This document shows, one piece after another, positions 7,772 to 16,438 of a DNA stretch of 29,036 bases (positions within the stretch are counted from its first letter, which is position 1; every line of letters begins with the position of its first letter). This DNA comes from a bacterium (GTDB lineage: Bacteria; Vulcanimicrobiota; Xenobia; Xenobiales; Xenobiaceae). Where the stretch lies: assembly GCA_017444045.1 (NCBI GenBank), contig JAFSXO010000253.1, positions 1 to 29,036 of the forward strand. The letters run 5' to 3'. The position numbers and the translations under genes are program-made. Below the pieces are notes generated by a model. That model was not told the DNA's origin. It saw only the letters and a list, made by a program, of their open reading frames with translations, and did no database searches.

Positions 7772-9665
7772 CACTGTTGGTCTCCTTGTCTGAAGCTTTG
7801 TCTGCAGGCTTGTCTGAGGATTTTTCTGAATCTTTGTCTTCAGGTTTGTCTGAGGATTTGTCTGCAGATTCTGGTGGCGCTTCTGCTATATCGTCCGTGT
7901 ATACGGTGATGGCCTCGTTGGTCTGGTTGTTGCGTATCTGAATGTCGTTGTTTTCGTTGACGATAAGCTCCTCGTGAGGCTCAATTAAAGGCTCGTAGTT
8001 CTGCGAGCGCAGATAGGAAACTACCTTGTCGGCGATGTCCTTGCTGTAATTGGAAAGCAGCATAGCTTCGCGAATCATGCTGAGGCTGGCCTCTTCTTCG
8101 GGAACAACAGCGCTGCTGACTCCGTAGAAGCGCAGCTCGCGCAGGTGCTCCATAGAGGTAGCCCGGGCGCATATCGTTATTTTGGGATAGTTGCGGCGTA
8201 TTTTGCGCAGTATGTAGTTAGAGTTGCTGCGGTCGGGTATGGTCAGCATTATGCAGCGCGCTACGGGTATGTTGGCAGCCTGAAGTATGGTGTCGGAAGC
8301 AGCGTTGCCGCCTATGACGTTAAAGCCATCCTGTTTGGCCTGGGTGATGCGGCTGGGATGCTGCTCGATAACGATAATGTTGCTGTTGCGCCCTTTGATA
8401 GCTGTGCATATGGAACGGCCTACGCGTCCGTAGCCGATTATTATGATATGATGCTTCATGACGCGGCTGACGGGCATTTTATTGACAACAGTACTTGTCG
8501 CATGGGGGAAGTATTTGCGCCAGAAGCTGTATATAGGGCTGATTAGCTCTGATACCAAGGGCGTAAGAGTCATGGAAACGGCAGCGATGGTAACGATGGT
8601 CATGTAGAGCTCGTTATTTAAGCCGTTGCTGGATTTGCCTAGGCGGGCCAGCACGAAAGCGAATTCACCGATGGGGAACATGTACAGGCCTACGGCCAGT
8701 GGCATTATGTTAACATAGCCGAAAAGGCGCGTTGTAAGCCCCATAATGAGAGCTTTGCCTAAAAATACGACCATTAGGAGCGTAAGCAGCATTATCCAGT
8801 GCGACGCGATAAAGCCTGGCTCGATCATGACGCCAACGCTGGCGAAAAAGAGCAGCGAAAATAGGTCGCGCAGCGGGGTAATTACGCTCATCACCTCATG
8901 ACTGTAATCTGTGCGCGATAAAATTATACCGGCCAGGAAGGCGCCGAAGGCGAACGACAGCCCGTTAAGGTAGGTTATATACCCCATACCCAATCCCATG
9001 GCCAAAACGGTGACCATGAAAAGCTCCTGGGAGCGCGAGGCCGCTACTCTTGTGAGAATGCTGGGCAGCCAGCGGGAGCCGATAATGAACAAAAATGCGA
9101 CCCATAGCAGCGATCCGCTTAAGTTTATGAGCATCTGCGTGAGTTGGCCATGCAGGTTCTGCAGCTGGGGCAGGATGATCATCATGGGAATCACTAGCAG
9201 GTCCTGCATAATCAGTATAGCGGTCATTACCTGGCTGGAAAGCGTTCCATTTAGGCCGCGATCGCTTAAGACGCGCAGGACTACCATGGTGCTTGAAACC
9301 GAGATGAGGCAGCCAAACCATAGCGATGAGACAAAATTCCAGTCGAAGCACTGGCCGACAATCAGACCAAAGCCGATGCATAGCAGCATTTGCAGCGGGG
9401 TGCCCAGCAGAGCTATCTTTTTAACCGCCGAAAGCTTTTCCAAGGGGAATTCTAAGCCTACGGTAAACAGCAGAAGGGCGATGCCTATATCAGCGAGTGT
9501 CTCTACATCGTGTATGTGGGTGATGCTAGGGCCATCGGTGTATGGTCCCACGATCATTCCCGCGATTATATAGCCGAGCATAATCGGCAGGCGCAGCTTC
9601 TGCGCGACGATTCCGCAGACCAGGGAGGCTACGGCAATAATGACAATATCTTCTGCTATACCCAA
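7752..9665 (-). CDS. KefB-type cation/proton antiporter (CPA2) with RCK_N domain
   Basis: This 637-residue inner-membrane transporter has about 12 hydrophobic segments (residues 1-380), including a conserved LADIGIALLLFTVGLEF stretch. QD (154-155 in LIMQDLLVIP) replaces the DD of electrogenic Na/H antiporters, as in Kef potassium efflux systems. A cytosolic RCK_N (TrkA-N) domain follows, with GYGRVG (411-416) and an acidic strand end (Glu434) suited to NAD(H). The likely role is K+ or monovalent cation efflux under redox or stress control (family knowledge). The C-terminus (about 596-637) is an unusual low-complexity tail of repeated SDKP/ADK/SDK units. The start is TTG 9665, fixed by GGAGG five bases upstream. 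It overlaps the FAD oxidoreductase start by 20 bases. Confidence 0.92.
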   Translation of the reverse strand: MGIAEDIVIIAVASLVCGIVAQKLRLPIMLGYIIAGMIVGPYTDGPSITHIHDVETLADIGIALLLFTVGLEFPLEKLSAVKKIALLGTPLQMLLCIGFGLIVGQCFDWNFVSSLWFGCLISVSSTMVVLRVLSDRGLNGTLSSQVMTAILIMQDLLVIPMMIILPQLQNLHGQLTQMLINLSGSLLWVAFLFIIGSRWLPSILTRVAASRSQELFMVTVLAMGLGMGYITYLNGLSFAFGAFLAGIILSRTDYSHEVMSVITPLRDLFSLLFFASVGVMIEPGFIASHWIMLLTLLMVVFLGKALIMGLTTRLFGYVNIMPLAVGLYMFPIGEFAFVLARLGKSSNGLNNELYMTIVTIAAVSMTLTPLVSELISPIYSFWRKYFPHATSTVVNKMPVSRVMKHHIIIIGYGRVGRSICTAIKGRNSNIIVIEQHPSRITQAKQDGFNVIGGNAASDTILQAANIPVARCIMLTIPDRSNSNYILRKIRRNYPKITICARATSMEHLRELRFYGVSSAVVPEEEASLSMIREAMLLSNYSKDIADKVVSYLRSQNYEPLIEPHEELIVNENNDIQIRNNQTNEAITVYTDDIAEAPPESADKSSDKPEDKDSEKSSDKPADKASDKETNSDAPKGV

Positions 9666-9760
9666 AGCTTCCTCCAGAGTAGCTATAACAGCTTCAAATG
9701 AACAGCCTTCTAGCTTATGAACGCGATTCCCGCTGTGAAATTAAATGTCATTGATAAAGT

Positions 9761-11746
9761 CTATTCGGGTACCTGATGGAGACTGGGCGGAGCGCTGCAG
9801 CTATCCTCAAGCGGTATTGGCAGGGTTTCTTGCCAGGGTAGGGTGTCCCATAGAGATTGCATAGAATCCACTGAAGGCCAGGCGAAAACGGCTACATCGT
9901 TATCCCTGTACAGCGCTGCTCCGCATAGGCCGGCCATCATTTCGTTTATGCGCTCGAAGGCTTTGTCGGGCTCTTGCGGAGAAAGCCAGGCGCAGTTGGC
10001 GCGGTGAACCACGGCGTAAAGCACCTGCAGCTCGCTGCGCATAACTTTATAATCGCTCACCGCGCCTTGGCGGCTCAGTTCTCTGGATATTGCGGGGTAT
10101 CTGTTGCTGGGACTGCGCAGATGCTCGGGAACAGTCTCGGTGCCGTAAGGCAGCTCTGCAGACTTTAAGTCAGGAATGAGCTGCATGCCAAGGTCTTGGC
10201 ATGTCCAGCCACTGTAGCGGTAAAGCCAGAGCACAAAGCTGTTTTTTTCCATAATAGAGGGCACCGGGCAGCGGCCGTGGCAGGTGCGCTGGCCGTGGAG
10301 ATGCTGAAGCTGCCAGACGTTGCCGGTGTAGCCCAGAGGCAGCTCTAACAGTGCTCCTGGCGGCAGTGAGCGCAGGGCAGCTAAGAACGGCGGCTTGCGG
10401 AAGCTGAACGAGGGGAAAAAAGCATTGAGCGGCTGGGCTGCTGGGCTGGGCACGAGACTGCGCTGGGCGTTCCCCAATCCCGCTCCTTGGGCACCCTGAA
10501 TGGTAAGAAATACGATAGTGCCGCTGAGAGCTATGGCGCCGGTGAGGATAGCCGGGCTGGGGCGTCGCTGGCATTTTTTCAGGGTTTGGATGGCCGCCAG
10601 GCACAGGCAGAGCATCATTATCGGGTAAACCGTGCTCAGAGTCTGCCAACGGTATCCCAGTCCTGTCCATTCGGCGATATAGTAATATGGCAGTCTTATC
10701 GGCGTGCCGCTGCTGTCGGTGAAAACAAAGCTGGAATACTGAAGGTACGGCCCGCAGCCGATGACGAAAAACAGCAGGGCGGCGCTGCTCCAGAACAGAG
10801 ACTCCCAGCGCTTCTTGCAGGCGCATATTAGCAGGGCAAACGGAAGCAGCGCTGCCAGCAGAGGGATGGCGCCGGCACCGGGCAGGGTCTTTCTGGCGTC
10901 ACTGGTTGTGCGCAGTATGGCATTGGAGCTGGCTCGCTCTAAAGCCTGCTGCCTCATGGGCGCGGATATAGCGCCGCCGGATCTAAGCTTGGGCAGATTT
11001 GGGTTAAGGCTTAGGACGTAATAGGCAGCAGGCAAAGCTATAAGAGCTGCGCCTGCTACGGTTATGGCCAGGCGCTTCAGCTGCGCTTTGGAAAGGCTAG
11101 GCCAGTAATAAGCTAAAGCCAAAGCGCCCAGCACAGCCAGGCACAGTCCCCATATCCAGTAGATAAATGCCGTGATAAGGGTAAAACAGCCCAATCCCCA
11201 AAAGTAGCGGGTGCGGCTATTTTCGCGCAGGCACAGCACCAGGCACAGTATGGCTAAGTAAAGGGGAGCTGTCCATAGCTGCACTAAATGCCCCCAGGCG
11301 ACAATATCGCGCAGCCACTGCCAGCCCATAAAGGTGCAGCCTAAGAGCAGGCCGTACATCCAGCTTCGCTCTAATCTGACCAGTGTATAGCTTGCCGCCC
11401 AGGTGCCGGTTATCAGCGCCGCGAGTACGGATATGTTCCACCACAGCGGCCAGGGCAGGCAGGCTATAAGAGGCGCCGCGAAGAGGATATGCAGAAACGA
11501 TTTGTGGGTTATGAGCAGATTGCGGTTTATGGGATAATCTAGGTTATCGCTGTAAAATAACGATTTGCCGGCGAGCAGATTGCGGGTGACGGTAGTGTGT
11601 ATATTGATCTCGTCGAAAAGGTCATTGCAGGGAGTGCCTAAAACCAGCGCAGAAAAGCGCATCGGCATCGGCCAGGTAAGCGCAGCCGCCAGCAGCGTGA
11701 TTAAGCAAACAAACGCGAGCCAGCGCCATGGTGTCGAAATCTGCAT
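9761..11746 (-). CDS. Polytopic membrane protein, GT-C glycosyltransferase-like
   Basis: This 661-residue protein has roughly ten hydrophobic segments in its first ~420 residues and a soluble C-terminal ~220 residues. After the first span comes a loop with acidic residues (NDLFDE, about 41-46), then SDNLDYPINRNLLITH. That arrangement resembles GT-C fold transferases, which use acidic residues in the first external loop and a lipid-phosphate sugar donor. No subfamily is recognised, and other polytopic envelope proteins could look alike. Its presence suggests envelope glycan or protein glycosylation (inference). The ATG start has no clear Shine-Dalgarno site. It is divergent from the AAA+ gene across 170 bases and heads a leftward run of genes. 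Confidence 0.6.
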   Translation of the reverse strand: MQISTPWRWLAFVCLITLLAAALTWPMPMRFSALVLGTPCNDLFDEINIHTTVTRNLLAGKSLFYSDNLDYPINRNLLITHKSFLHILFAAPLIACLPWPLWWNISVLAALITGTWAASYTLVRLERSWMYGLLLGCTFMGWQWLRDIVAWGHLVQLWTAPLYLAILCLVLCLRENSRTRYFWGLGCFTLITAFIYWIWGLCLAVLGALALAYYWPSLSKAQLKRLAITVAGAALIALPAAYYVLSLNPNLPKLRSGGAISAPMRQQALERASSNAILRTTSDARKTLPGAGAIPLLAALLPFALLICACKKRWESLFWSSAALLFFVIGCGPYLQYSSFVFTDSSGTPIRLPYYYIAEWTGLGYRWQTLSTVYPIMMLCLCLAAIQTLKKCQRRPSPAILTGAIALSGTIVFLTIQGAQGAGLGNAQRSLVPSPAAQPLNAFFPSFSFRKPPFLAALRSLPPGALLELPLGYTGNVWQLQHLHGQRTCHGRCPVPSIMEKNSFVLWLYRYSGWTCQDLGMQLIPDLKSAELPYGTETVPEHLRSPSNRYPAISRELSRQGAVSDYKVMRSELQVLYAVVHRANCAWLSPQEPDKAFERINEMMAGLCGAALYRDNDVAVFAWPSVDSMQSLWDTLPWQETLPIPLEDSCSAPPSLHQVPE

Positions 11747-11916
11747 AAACTAAAACATTTCGGCTGTGCATATATCATACCTGCAAATGCCACACAAGCG
11801 TTAATCTTGTAGGAAGAGCAATAATAACGGCAAATTCTATGAATCTATAAATCAGCGCAGATATGTTCGCGAAACACTAACTAAACGACATTGATTAAAA
11901 ATGAAAAGGAATAGCC

Positions 11917-13389
11917 GTGCAGCCTTACAGTGAATTGGAAGTCTTTATTAGGGCGCGTTACTCGTTAATTGAAATTGTTTCCAGCGAAGAAGAGCGCGTA
12001 GAGGAGTGCCTGCGGATCTTGGCGGATAAGCTGGGCAAGCGCTTCTGCTGCTGGTCTGCTGTGAGGGGACTTTACGACTATTCGCTGCCTGTCGGCAAGT
12101 CCGTGGTCTGCAGCGAGCCTGTAGCTGCTCTCCGCGAGGCGCAAAAGCAGAACAGCCCCGCGCTGTATCTGTTTAAAGATATTCAGCCATTTCTGAGCGA
12201 TAAGGTCACTCTGCGCCAGCTAAAGGAGACGGCGCGGGCCTTGCAGGCCAGCCCGAAGACGATTTTTCTGCTCGAGCCTAAGCACGATTTGCCCAGCAGC
12301 TTAGACAAAGAGGTTACGGTCTTTGACTTTCCGCTGCCCGACCGTTACGAGCTGGGCAAGCTGCTGGATGATGTCCAGGCCGAGCTGTCGTCCGCGCGCT
12401 CTCTGGATCCCGCGGTGCGCGAACAGCTGGCCCAGGCCGCGCTGGGGCTGACGCGCTCTGAGGCCGAAAATGCTTTGGCCCGGGCGCTGATAACGTGCGG
12501 GTATTTGGGGCCGGATACCGTAGCTGCGGTTCTGGAGGAGAAAAAGCAGATTATACGCAAGGGCGGCCTGCTGGACTATATTGAAAACTGCAGCGGTATG
12601 CAGAGTGTCGGCGGTCTGTCCGGCCTAAAGTCCTGGGTGCAAAAGCGCACCCTGGCGTTTACTCAGGAGGCCCGTGACTTTGGGCTGCCGGCGCCGCGCG
12701 GCATCCTGCTGCTAGGTGTGCAGGGGTGCGGCAAAAGCCTGTGCGCCAAAGCGGTTAGCGCAGCCTGGAATATGCCCATTCTGCGTCTAGATGTCGGCCG
12801 TCTGTTCGCAAGCCTTATGGGATCGTCAGAGAGCAATATGCGCGAGGCCATTAAAATGGCGGAATCTATCGCCCCCTGCGTGCTGTGGATCGATGAAATT
12901 GAAAAAGCCTTCGCGGGCAGCAAGGGCTCGGAAAGCGACGGGGGCACCTCTTCGCGCATTCTGGCCACATTTCTGACCTGGCTGCAGGAAAAGAAGGACG
13001 GGGTTTTCGTGATCGCCACGGCCAACGATATAACGTCTCTGCCGCCGGAGCTGCTGCGCAAGGGCAGACTCGATGAGACCTTTTTCGTAGACCTTCCGAC
13101 CGCGGCCGAGCGGGCTGAGATATTTGCCATTCATTTGCAGGCACGCCGCCGCAATCCGGCCATGTTCTCCCTGTGGGCTCTGGCAGAGGCCAGCGAAGGC
13201 TTCAGCGGCTCGGAGATAGAGCAGGCTATAGTGGCGGCTCTGTACGATGCCTTTGATTCCCGCTGTGACCTGCAGGATGGGCATATCCTGAACGCACTGC
13301 GCCAGACCGTGCCGCTGTCTAAAACGCGCCACGAAGAGGTTCAGGCGCTGCGGGCCTGGGCGGCGAGCCGAGCGCGAAGCGCCTCATAG
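11917..13389 (+). CDS. Ycf46-like AAA+ ATPase
   Basis: This 490-residue protein has an N-terminal ~230-residue region of the kind seen in Ycf46-type ATPases, starting ELEVFIRARYSLIEIVSSEE. An AAA+ module follows: Walker A GVQGCGKS (267-274, Lys273), Walker B CVLWIDEIEKAF (Asp326, Glu327), sensor stretch VFVIATAND, arginine finger/sensor LRKGRLDETFFVDLP, and a helical lid (EGFSGSEIEQAIVAAL). The family is widespread in cyanobacteria and several deep bacterial phyla; its substrate is poorly defined, with a protein remodelling role inferred from the fold. The start is GTG with AAAAGGA six bases upstream. The gene ends at a strong bidirectional terminator and converges on the repeat-protein gene. 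Confidence 0.85.
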   Translation: MQPYSELEVFIRARYSLIEIVSSEEERVEECLRILADKLGKRFCCWSAVRGLYDYSLPVGKSVVCSEPVAALREAQKQNSPALYLFKDIQPFLSDKVTLRQLKETARALQASPKTIFLLEPKHDLPSSLDKEVTVFDFPLPDRYELGKLLDDVQAELSSARSLDPAVREQLAQAALGLTRSEAENALARALITCGYLGPDTVAAVLEEKKQIIRKGGLLDYIENCSGMQSVGGLSGLKSWVQKRTLAFTQEARDFGLPAPRGILLLGVQGCGKSLCAKAVSAAWNMPILRLDVGRLFASLMGSSESNMREAIKMAESIAPCVLWIDEIEKAFAGSKGSESDGGTSSRILATFLTWLQEKKDGVFVIATANDITSLPPELLRKGRLDETFFVDLPTAAERAEIFAIHLQARRRNPAMFSLWALAEASEGFSGSEIEQAIVAALYDAFDSRCDLQDGHILNALRQTVPLSKTRHEEVQALRAWAASRARSAS

Positions 13390-13424
13390 ACAGGAGATCC
13401 CACCGTTATTCAGCTGTGCTAATA

Positions 13425-13474
13425 AAAAAGCCAGCGCATAGGATTTCTAACTAAATCTCATGCGCTGGCTTTTT
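13425..13474. terminator. Bidirectional intrinsic terminator
   Basis: AAAAAGCCAGCGCAT (13425-13439) is exactly complementary to ATGCGCTGGCTTTTT (13460-13474), a 15-pair stem with a 20-base loop. A-run and T-run at the stem ends let it work both ways. It lies between the stops of the convergent AAA+ and repeat-protein genes. Confidence 0.9.
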
Positions 13475-13535
13475 CGTGCTGAAGGCGCTTGGGCAAACTC
13501 TGGCATTCAGTGTTTACCCAAGCTTTATGGCCAAA

Positions 13536-16247
13536 TTAGGCGGTTATGGCCTCCAGGACATGGCCGATCTGCCATTTATCGTAAGTACCGTTCTGGACGG
13601 CTTCTTTGGCAGCTTCATTGTCGATTAGGCCGCGCTCCTGGGCTTTCTCAAGGCTCTTCGCGGTGGAGTAATCCAGCATGGAGGTAGATGCGGTCAGCAG
13701 CGCTGAGCTCATGCCTCCGCCGCCTAAAGTGCTGGGATCGAGACCTGCGAGATTCTCCGCGGACCTGGGCTGTACGAGCTCGGTGCCGAAGTCGATCTCC
13801 TCCAGCGGAGTGCCATTGTTGTAGGCTTCTAGCAGCTTTTCACCGATGTAGGCGGAGAGGCTGCCTTCGCCGGCTTCATTAAGGCTTTCGGCCAGAGCGT
13901 CGTAATCGAGCACTCCCGCGGAAGCGGCTGCCATAATGCCCTGGGTTCTCTCCAGATCCTCTGCCTGCATAATCGGGTCGACGTTAAGCTCAACGCCGTT
14001 GGCGGCTAGGTCTTCGATGACCGCGTTGTATTCATCGGCGTCGTCGATGGCCAGGTGCTGTATCTGTTCGCTGATAGCGTTGGCGTTCTGCTGATCCTGC
14101 TCCATCATGTGCTGAATCTGATCACCGACAGAGTGCTTATTCTGCATATCATTCTGGACCATTTCATCCAGGCTATGCTTGTGCTCGATGCTCTTCAAAG
14201 CATCGCCGGTGCGCCAGTTGTCGTAGGTTCCGTTCTGGATGGCTTCTCTGGCTGCACCATGGTCGATCAGGCCGCGCTCATAGGCTTTGTCTAGCCCGTC
14301 TGCGGTGGTTTTGTCCAGCGCAAAACGCGTGAAGGTCTGGAGAGTGCTGCTCATTCCGCCGGCAGGGGCGTTAGGATCCGCTCCCGCGAGACTTTCAGCG
14401 GACATGGGCTGTACGAGCTCGGTGCCGAAGTCGATCTCCTCTAGCGGAGTGCCATTGTTGTGAGCTTCAAGCAGCTTGGCTCCGATGTAAGCGGAGAGGG
14501 TGCCTTCGCCGGATTCCTCAAGGCTGGCGGCCAGAGCGTCGTAATCGAGCACTCCCGCGGAAGCCGCGGCCATGATGGCCTGGGTGTTCTCCAGATCCTC
14601 AGCCTGCATCTCAGGGTCGACATTAAGCTCGACACCGTTAGCGGCTAAGTCTTCGACAACCGCGTTATACTCATCGGCATCGTCGATGGCCATGTGCTGT
14701 ATGCGATCAGCGGCTGCCTGGGCATTTTCCTGATCCTGAGTGTACATCTGATAGATGTTGTTCGTCTGATCGATGTGCTTTAAGGTGTCGCCGGTATGCC
14801 AGTTTTCGAAGGTGCCGTTCTGTACGGTGTCTTTAACGGCTCCGAAATCGAGTAGGCCGCGCTCCTGAGCCTTTGACAGTCCGGTAGCTGTAGCCTGATC
14901 CAGCATGGTCTGCGTGAGCACCTGCAGAGTGCTGGACATGCCGCCGCCATTGCCGCTCGGGGACATTCCCGCCAGCCGTTCGGCAGTCATGGGCTGCACA
15001 AGCTCGGTGCCAAAGTCGATCTCTTCCAGCGGCGTACCATTGTTGTGCGCCTCGAGCAGCTTTTCGCCGATGTAAGCCGAGAGACTGCCCTCGCCGGCTT
15101 CATTAAGGCTTTCGGCCAGAGCTTCGTAATCGAGCACTCCTGCGGAAGCGGCTGACATGAGAGCCTGCGTCCTTTCAAGATCCTCACCCTGCATCTCGGG
15201 ATCGACATTGATTTCTATCCCATTGGCGGCTAAGTCTTCGATGACCGCGTTGTATTCTTCAGGATTGTCGATGGCCAGGTGCTGTATCCGTTCGCTGATG
15301 GCCTGAGCGTTAGCCTGATCCTGCTCCATCATCTCCTGTATGGTGTTTTTCGAATTGGCGCGCGTTAGAACGTCGCCAGTCTGCCAATTATCGAAGGTAC
15401 CGTTCTGTACGGCTTCCTTGACTGCAGCTTTATCTAGCAGCCCGAGCTCCTGGGCTTTAGCTAAACCGTTGGCGGTTGTGTAGTCCAGCATCGCCGTTGT
15501 GAAAGCCCCGATCGAGCTGGTCAGGCCCCCGCCGCCTAAGGTACTGGGATCGACACCAGCGAGTCTGTCAGCGGACATGGGCTGTACGAGGTCGGTGCCG
15601 AAGTCAATTTCTTCTAAAGGAGTACCGTTGTTGTGGGCCTCAAGCAGCTTGGCTCCGATGTAAGACGAGAGGGTGCCTTCGCCGGATTCCTCAAGGCTGG
15701 CGGCCAGAGCGTCATAATCGAGTACGCCTGCTGAAGCCGCGGCCATAATGGCCTGGGTATTCTCCAGGTCTTGAGCCTGCATCTCGGGATCGACATTAAT
15801 CTCCACGCCGTTGGCGGCTAAGTCTTCGACGACCGCGTTGTATTCTTCGGGATTGTCGATAGCCATGCGCTCTATGCGCTCCGCAACAGCCTGGGTGTTC
15901 TCCTGATCCTGTTGGATCATCTGCTGGACACTTTCCTTCATGGTGAGATTCGGAGGCAGCGTGTTCTTGCGGTGCTCGAGATCCTGCAGGATCATCTCCT
16001 GGAGGCTATCGTGCATGGAGAGATTCTCGGGAAGCATATCCTTAAGCTTCTCCATGTCTATCTGTGTGTTATCGGAGGCCTGATCGTCTACGGGCTGATC
16101 GGGAACGAATACGCAGCCTGTATTTTCGTATAAACCAGAATCGTTGGCTGATATAGAAGGTGAGCTGTCAGAAGACTTTTTAGGCTCCAAAGTCTGCTTG
16201 GGAGTGTACTGTTGCAGTACGGCATTTTGGTTAATGCTGGTATCCAT
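13536..16247 (-). CDS. Large acidic protein of four ~195-residue tandem repeats, unknown family
   Basis: Not recognised. ATG 16247 is fixed by GGAGG five bases upstream; a TTG at 16277 is less likely. The product is 903 residues with no signal peptide or membrane segment, one cysteine (Cys45), and a strongly acidic composition. Residues 1-70 are a polar, disordered-looking leader. Residues 72-120 hold two short copies of LPxNLxMxxSxQxMIxQD. Four long repeats follow at about 104-299, 300-494, 495-689 and 690-903. Each contains EYNAVxEDLAANGxExNVDP, GVLDYxALAxSLxExGEG, LLEAxNNGTPLEEIDFGT, a Gly-rich hinge and QNGTxxxW. The fourth has an extra ~16-residue insertion repeating QxMMEQDQ. It could be a scaffold, filament or effector; no enzyme motif was found. 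The repeats look helical. Confidence 0.85.
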   Translation of the reverse strand: MDTSINQNAVLQQYTPKQTLEPKKSSDSSPSISANDSGLYENTGCVFVPDQPVDDQASDNTQIDMEKLKDMLPENLSMHDSLQEMILQDLEHRKNTLPPNLTMKESVQQMIQQDQENTQAVAERIERMAIDNPEEYNAVVEDLAANGVEINVDPEMQAQDLENTQAIMAAASAGVLDYDALAASLEESGEGTLSSYIGAKLLEAHNNGTPLEEIDFGTDLVQPMSADRLAGVDPSTLGGGGLTSSIGAFTTAMLDYTTANGLAKAQELGLLDKAAVKEAVQNGTFDNWQTGDVLTRANSKNTIQEMMEQDQANAQAISERIQHLAIDNPEEYNAVIEDLAANGIEINVDPEMQGEDLERTQALMSAASAGVLDYEALAESLNEAGEGSLSAYIGEKLLEAHNNGTPLEEIDFGTELVQPMTAERLAGMSPSGNGGGMSSTLQVLTQTMLDQATATGLSKAQERGLLDFGAVKDTVQNGTFENWHTGDTLKHIDQTNNIYQMYTQDQENAQAAADRIQHMAIDDADEYNAVVEDLAANGVELNVDPEMQAEDLENTQAIMAAASAGVLDYDALAASLEESGEGTLSAYIGAKLLEAHNNGTPLEEIDFGTELVQPMSAESLAGADPNAPAGGMSSTLQTFTRFALDKTTADGLDKAYERGLIDHGAAREAIQNGTYDNWRTGDALKSIEHKHSLDEMVQNDMQNKHSVGDQIQHMMEQDQQNANAISEQIQHLAIDDADEYNAVIEDLAANGVELNVDPIMQAEDLERTQGIMAAASAGVLDYDALAESLNEAGEGSLSAYIGEKLLEAYNNGTPLEEIDFGTELVQPRSAENLAGLDPSTLGGGGMSSALLTASTSMLDYSTAKSLEKAQERGLIDNEAAKEAVQNGTYDKWQIGHVLEAITA
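13539..15938 (-). repeat. Four intragenic tandem repeats, about 585-640 bp each
   Basis: Approximate units on the minus strand are 15938-15351, 15350-14766, 14765-14181 and 14180-13539. A landmark block (GGCGGCTAAGTCTTCGA and near variants) recurs near 15813, 15226, 14641 and 14001, giving spacings of about 588, 585 and 640. The units are closely similar at protein level and in many DNA stretches, so copy number could change by recombination. Confidence 0.85.
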
Positions 16248-16347
16248 GCGGTCCTCCGTTATAATATTTGGGATCAAAATAGAAAACAGTCTGAGCTAAA
16301 TGCATTGCGCCTTTCTATGTATATACAGTTTTTTTTGGCTTAGTAAA

Positions 16348-16417
16348 CATATGCTTCCTAAAGTTTGCCTTAACTTTAGGAAGCATATGAACAATGGCTA
16401 GAAGCTGGCGCCAGCTT
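16348..16417. repeat. Perfect 17-bp inverted repeat plus 16-bp palindrome
   Basis: CATATGCTTCCTAAAGT (16348-16364) pairs exactly with 16373-16389 around an 8-base loop. The uninterrupted palindrome AAGCTGGCGCCAGCTT lies at 16402-16417. Both sit between the DUF1015 stop and the repeat-protein promoter region. There is no clean T-run on either strand, so the hairpin may end DUF1015 transcription, protect its 3' end, or form an operator for the gene downstream. Confidence 0.6.
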
Positions 16418-16438
16418 TATAACAGCGCGGCCTAAAGC

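Noticed and set aside
11901..11933. Ten-codon frame overlapping the AAA+ start
   Set aside because: It has no ribosome site of its own and spans the GTG start in another frame; most likely chance.
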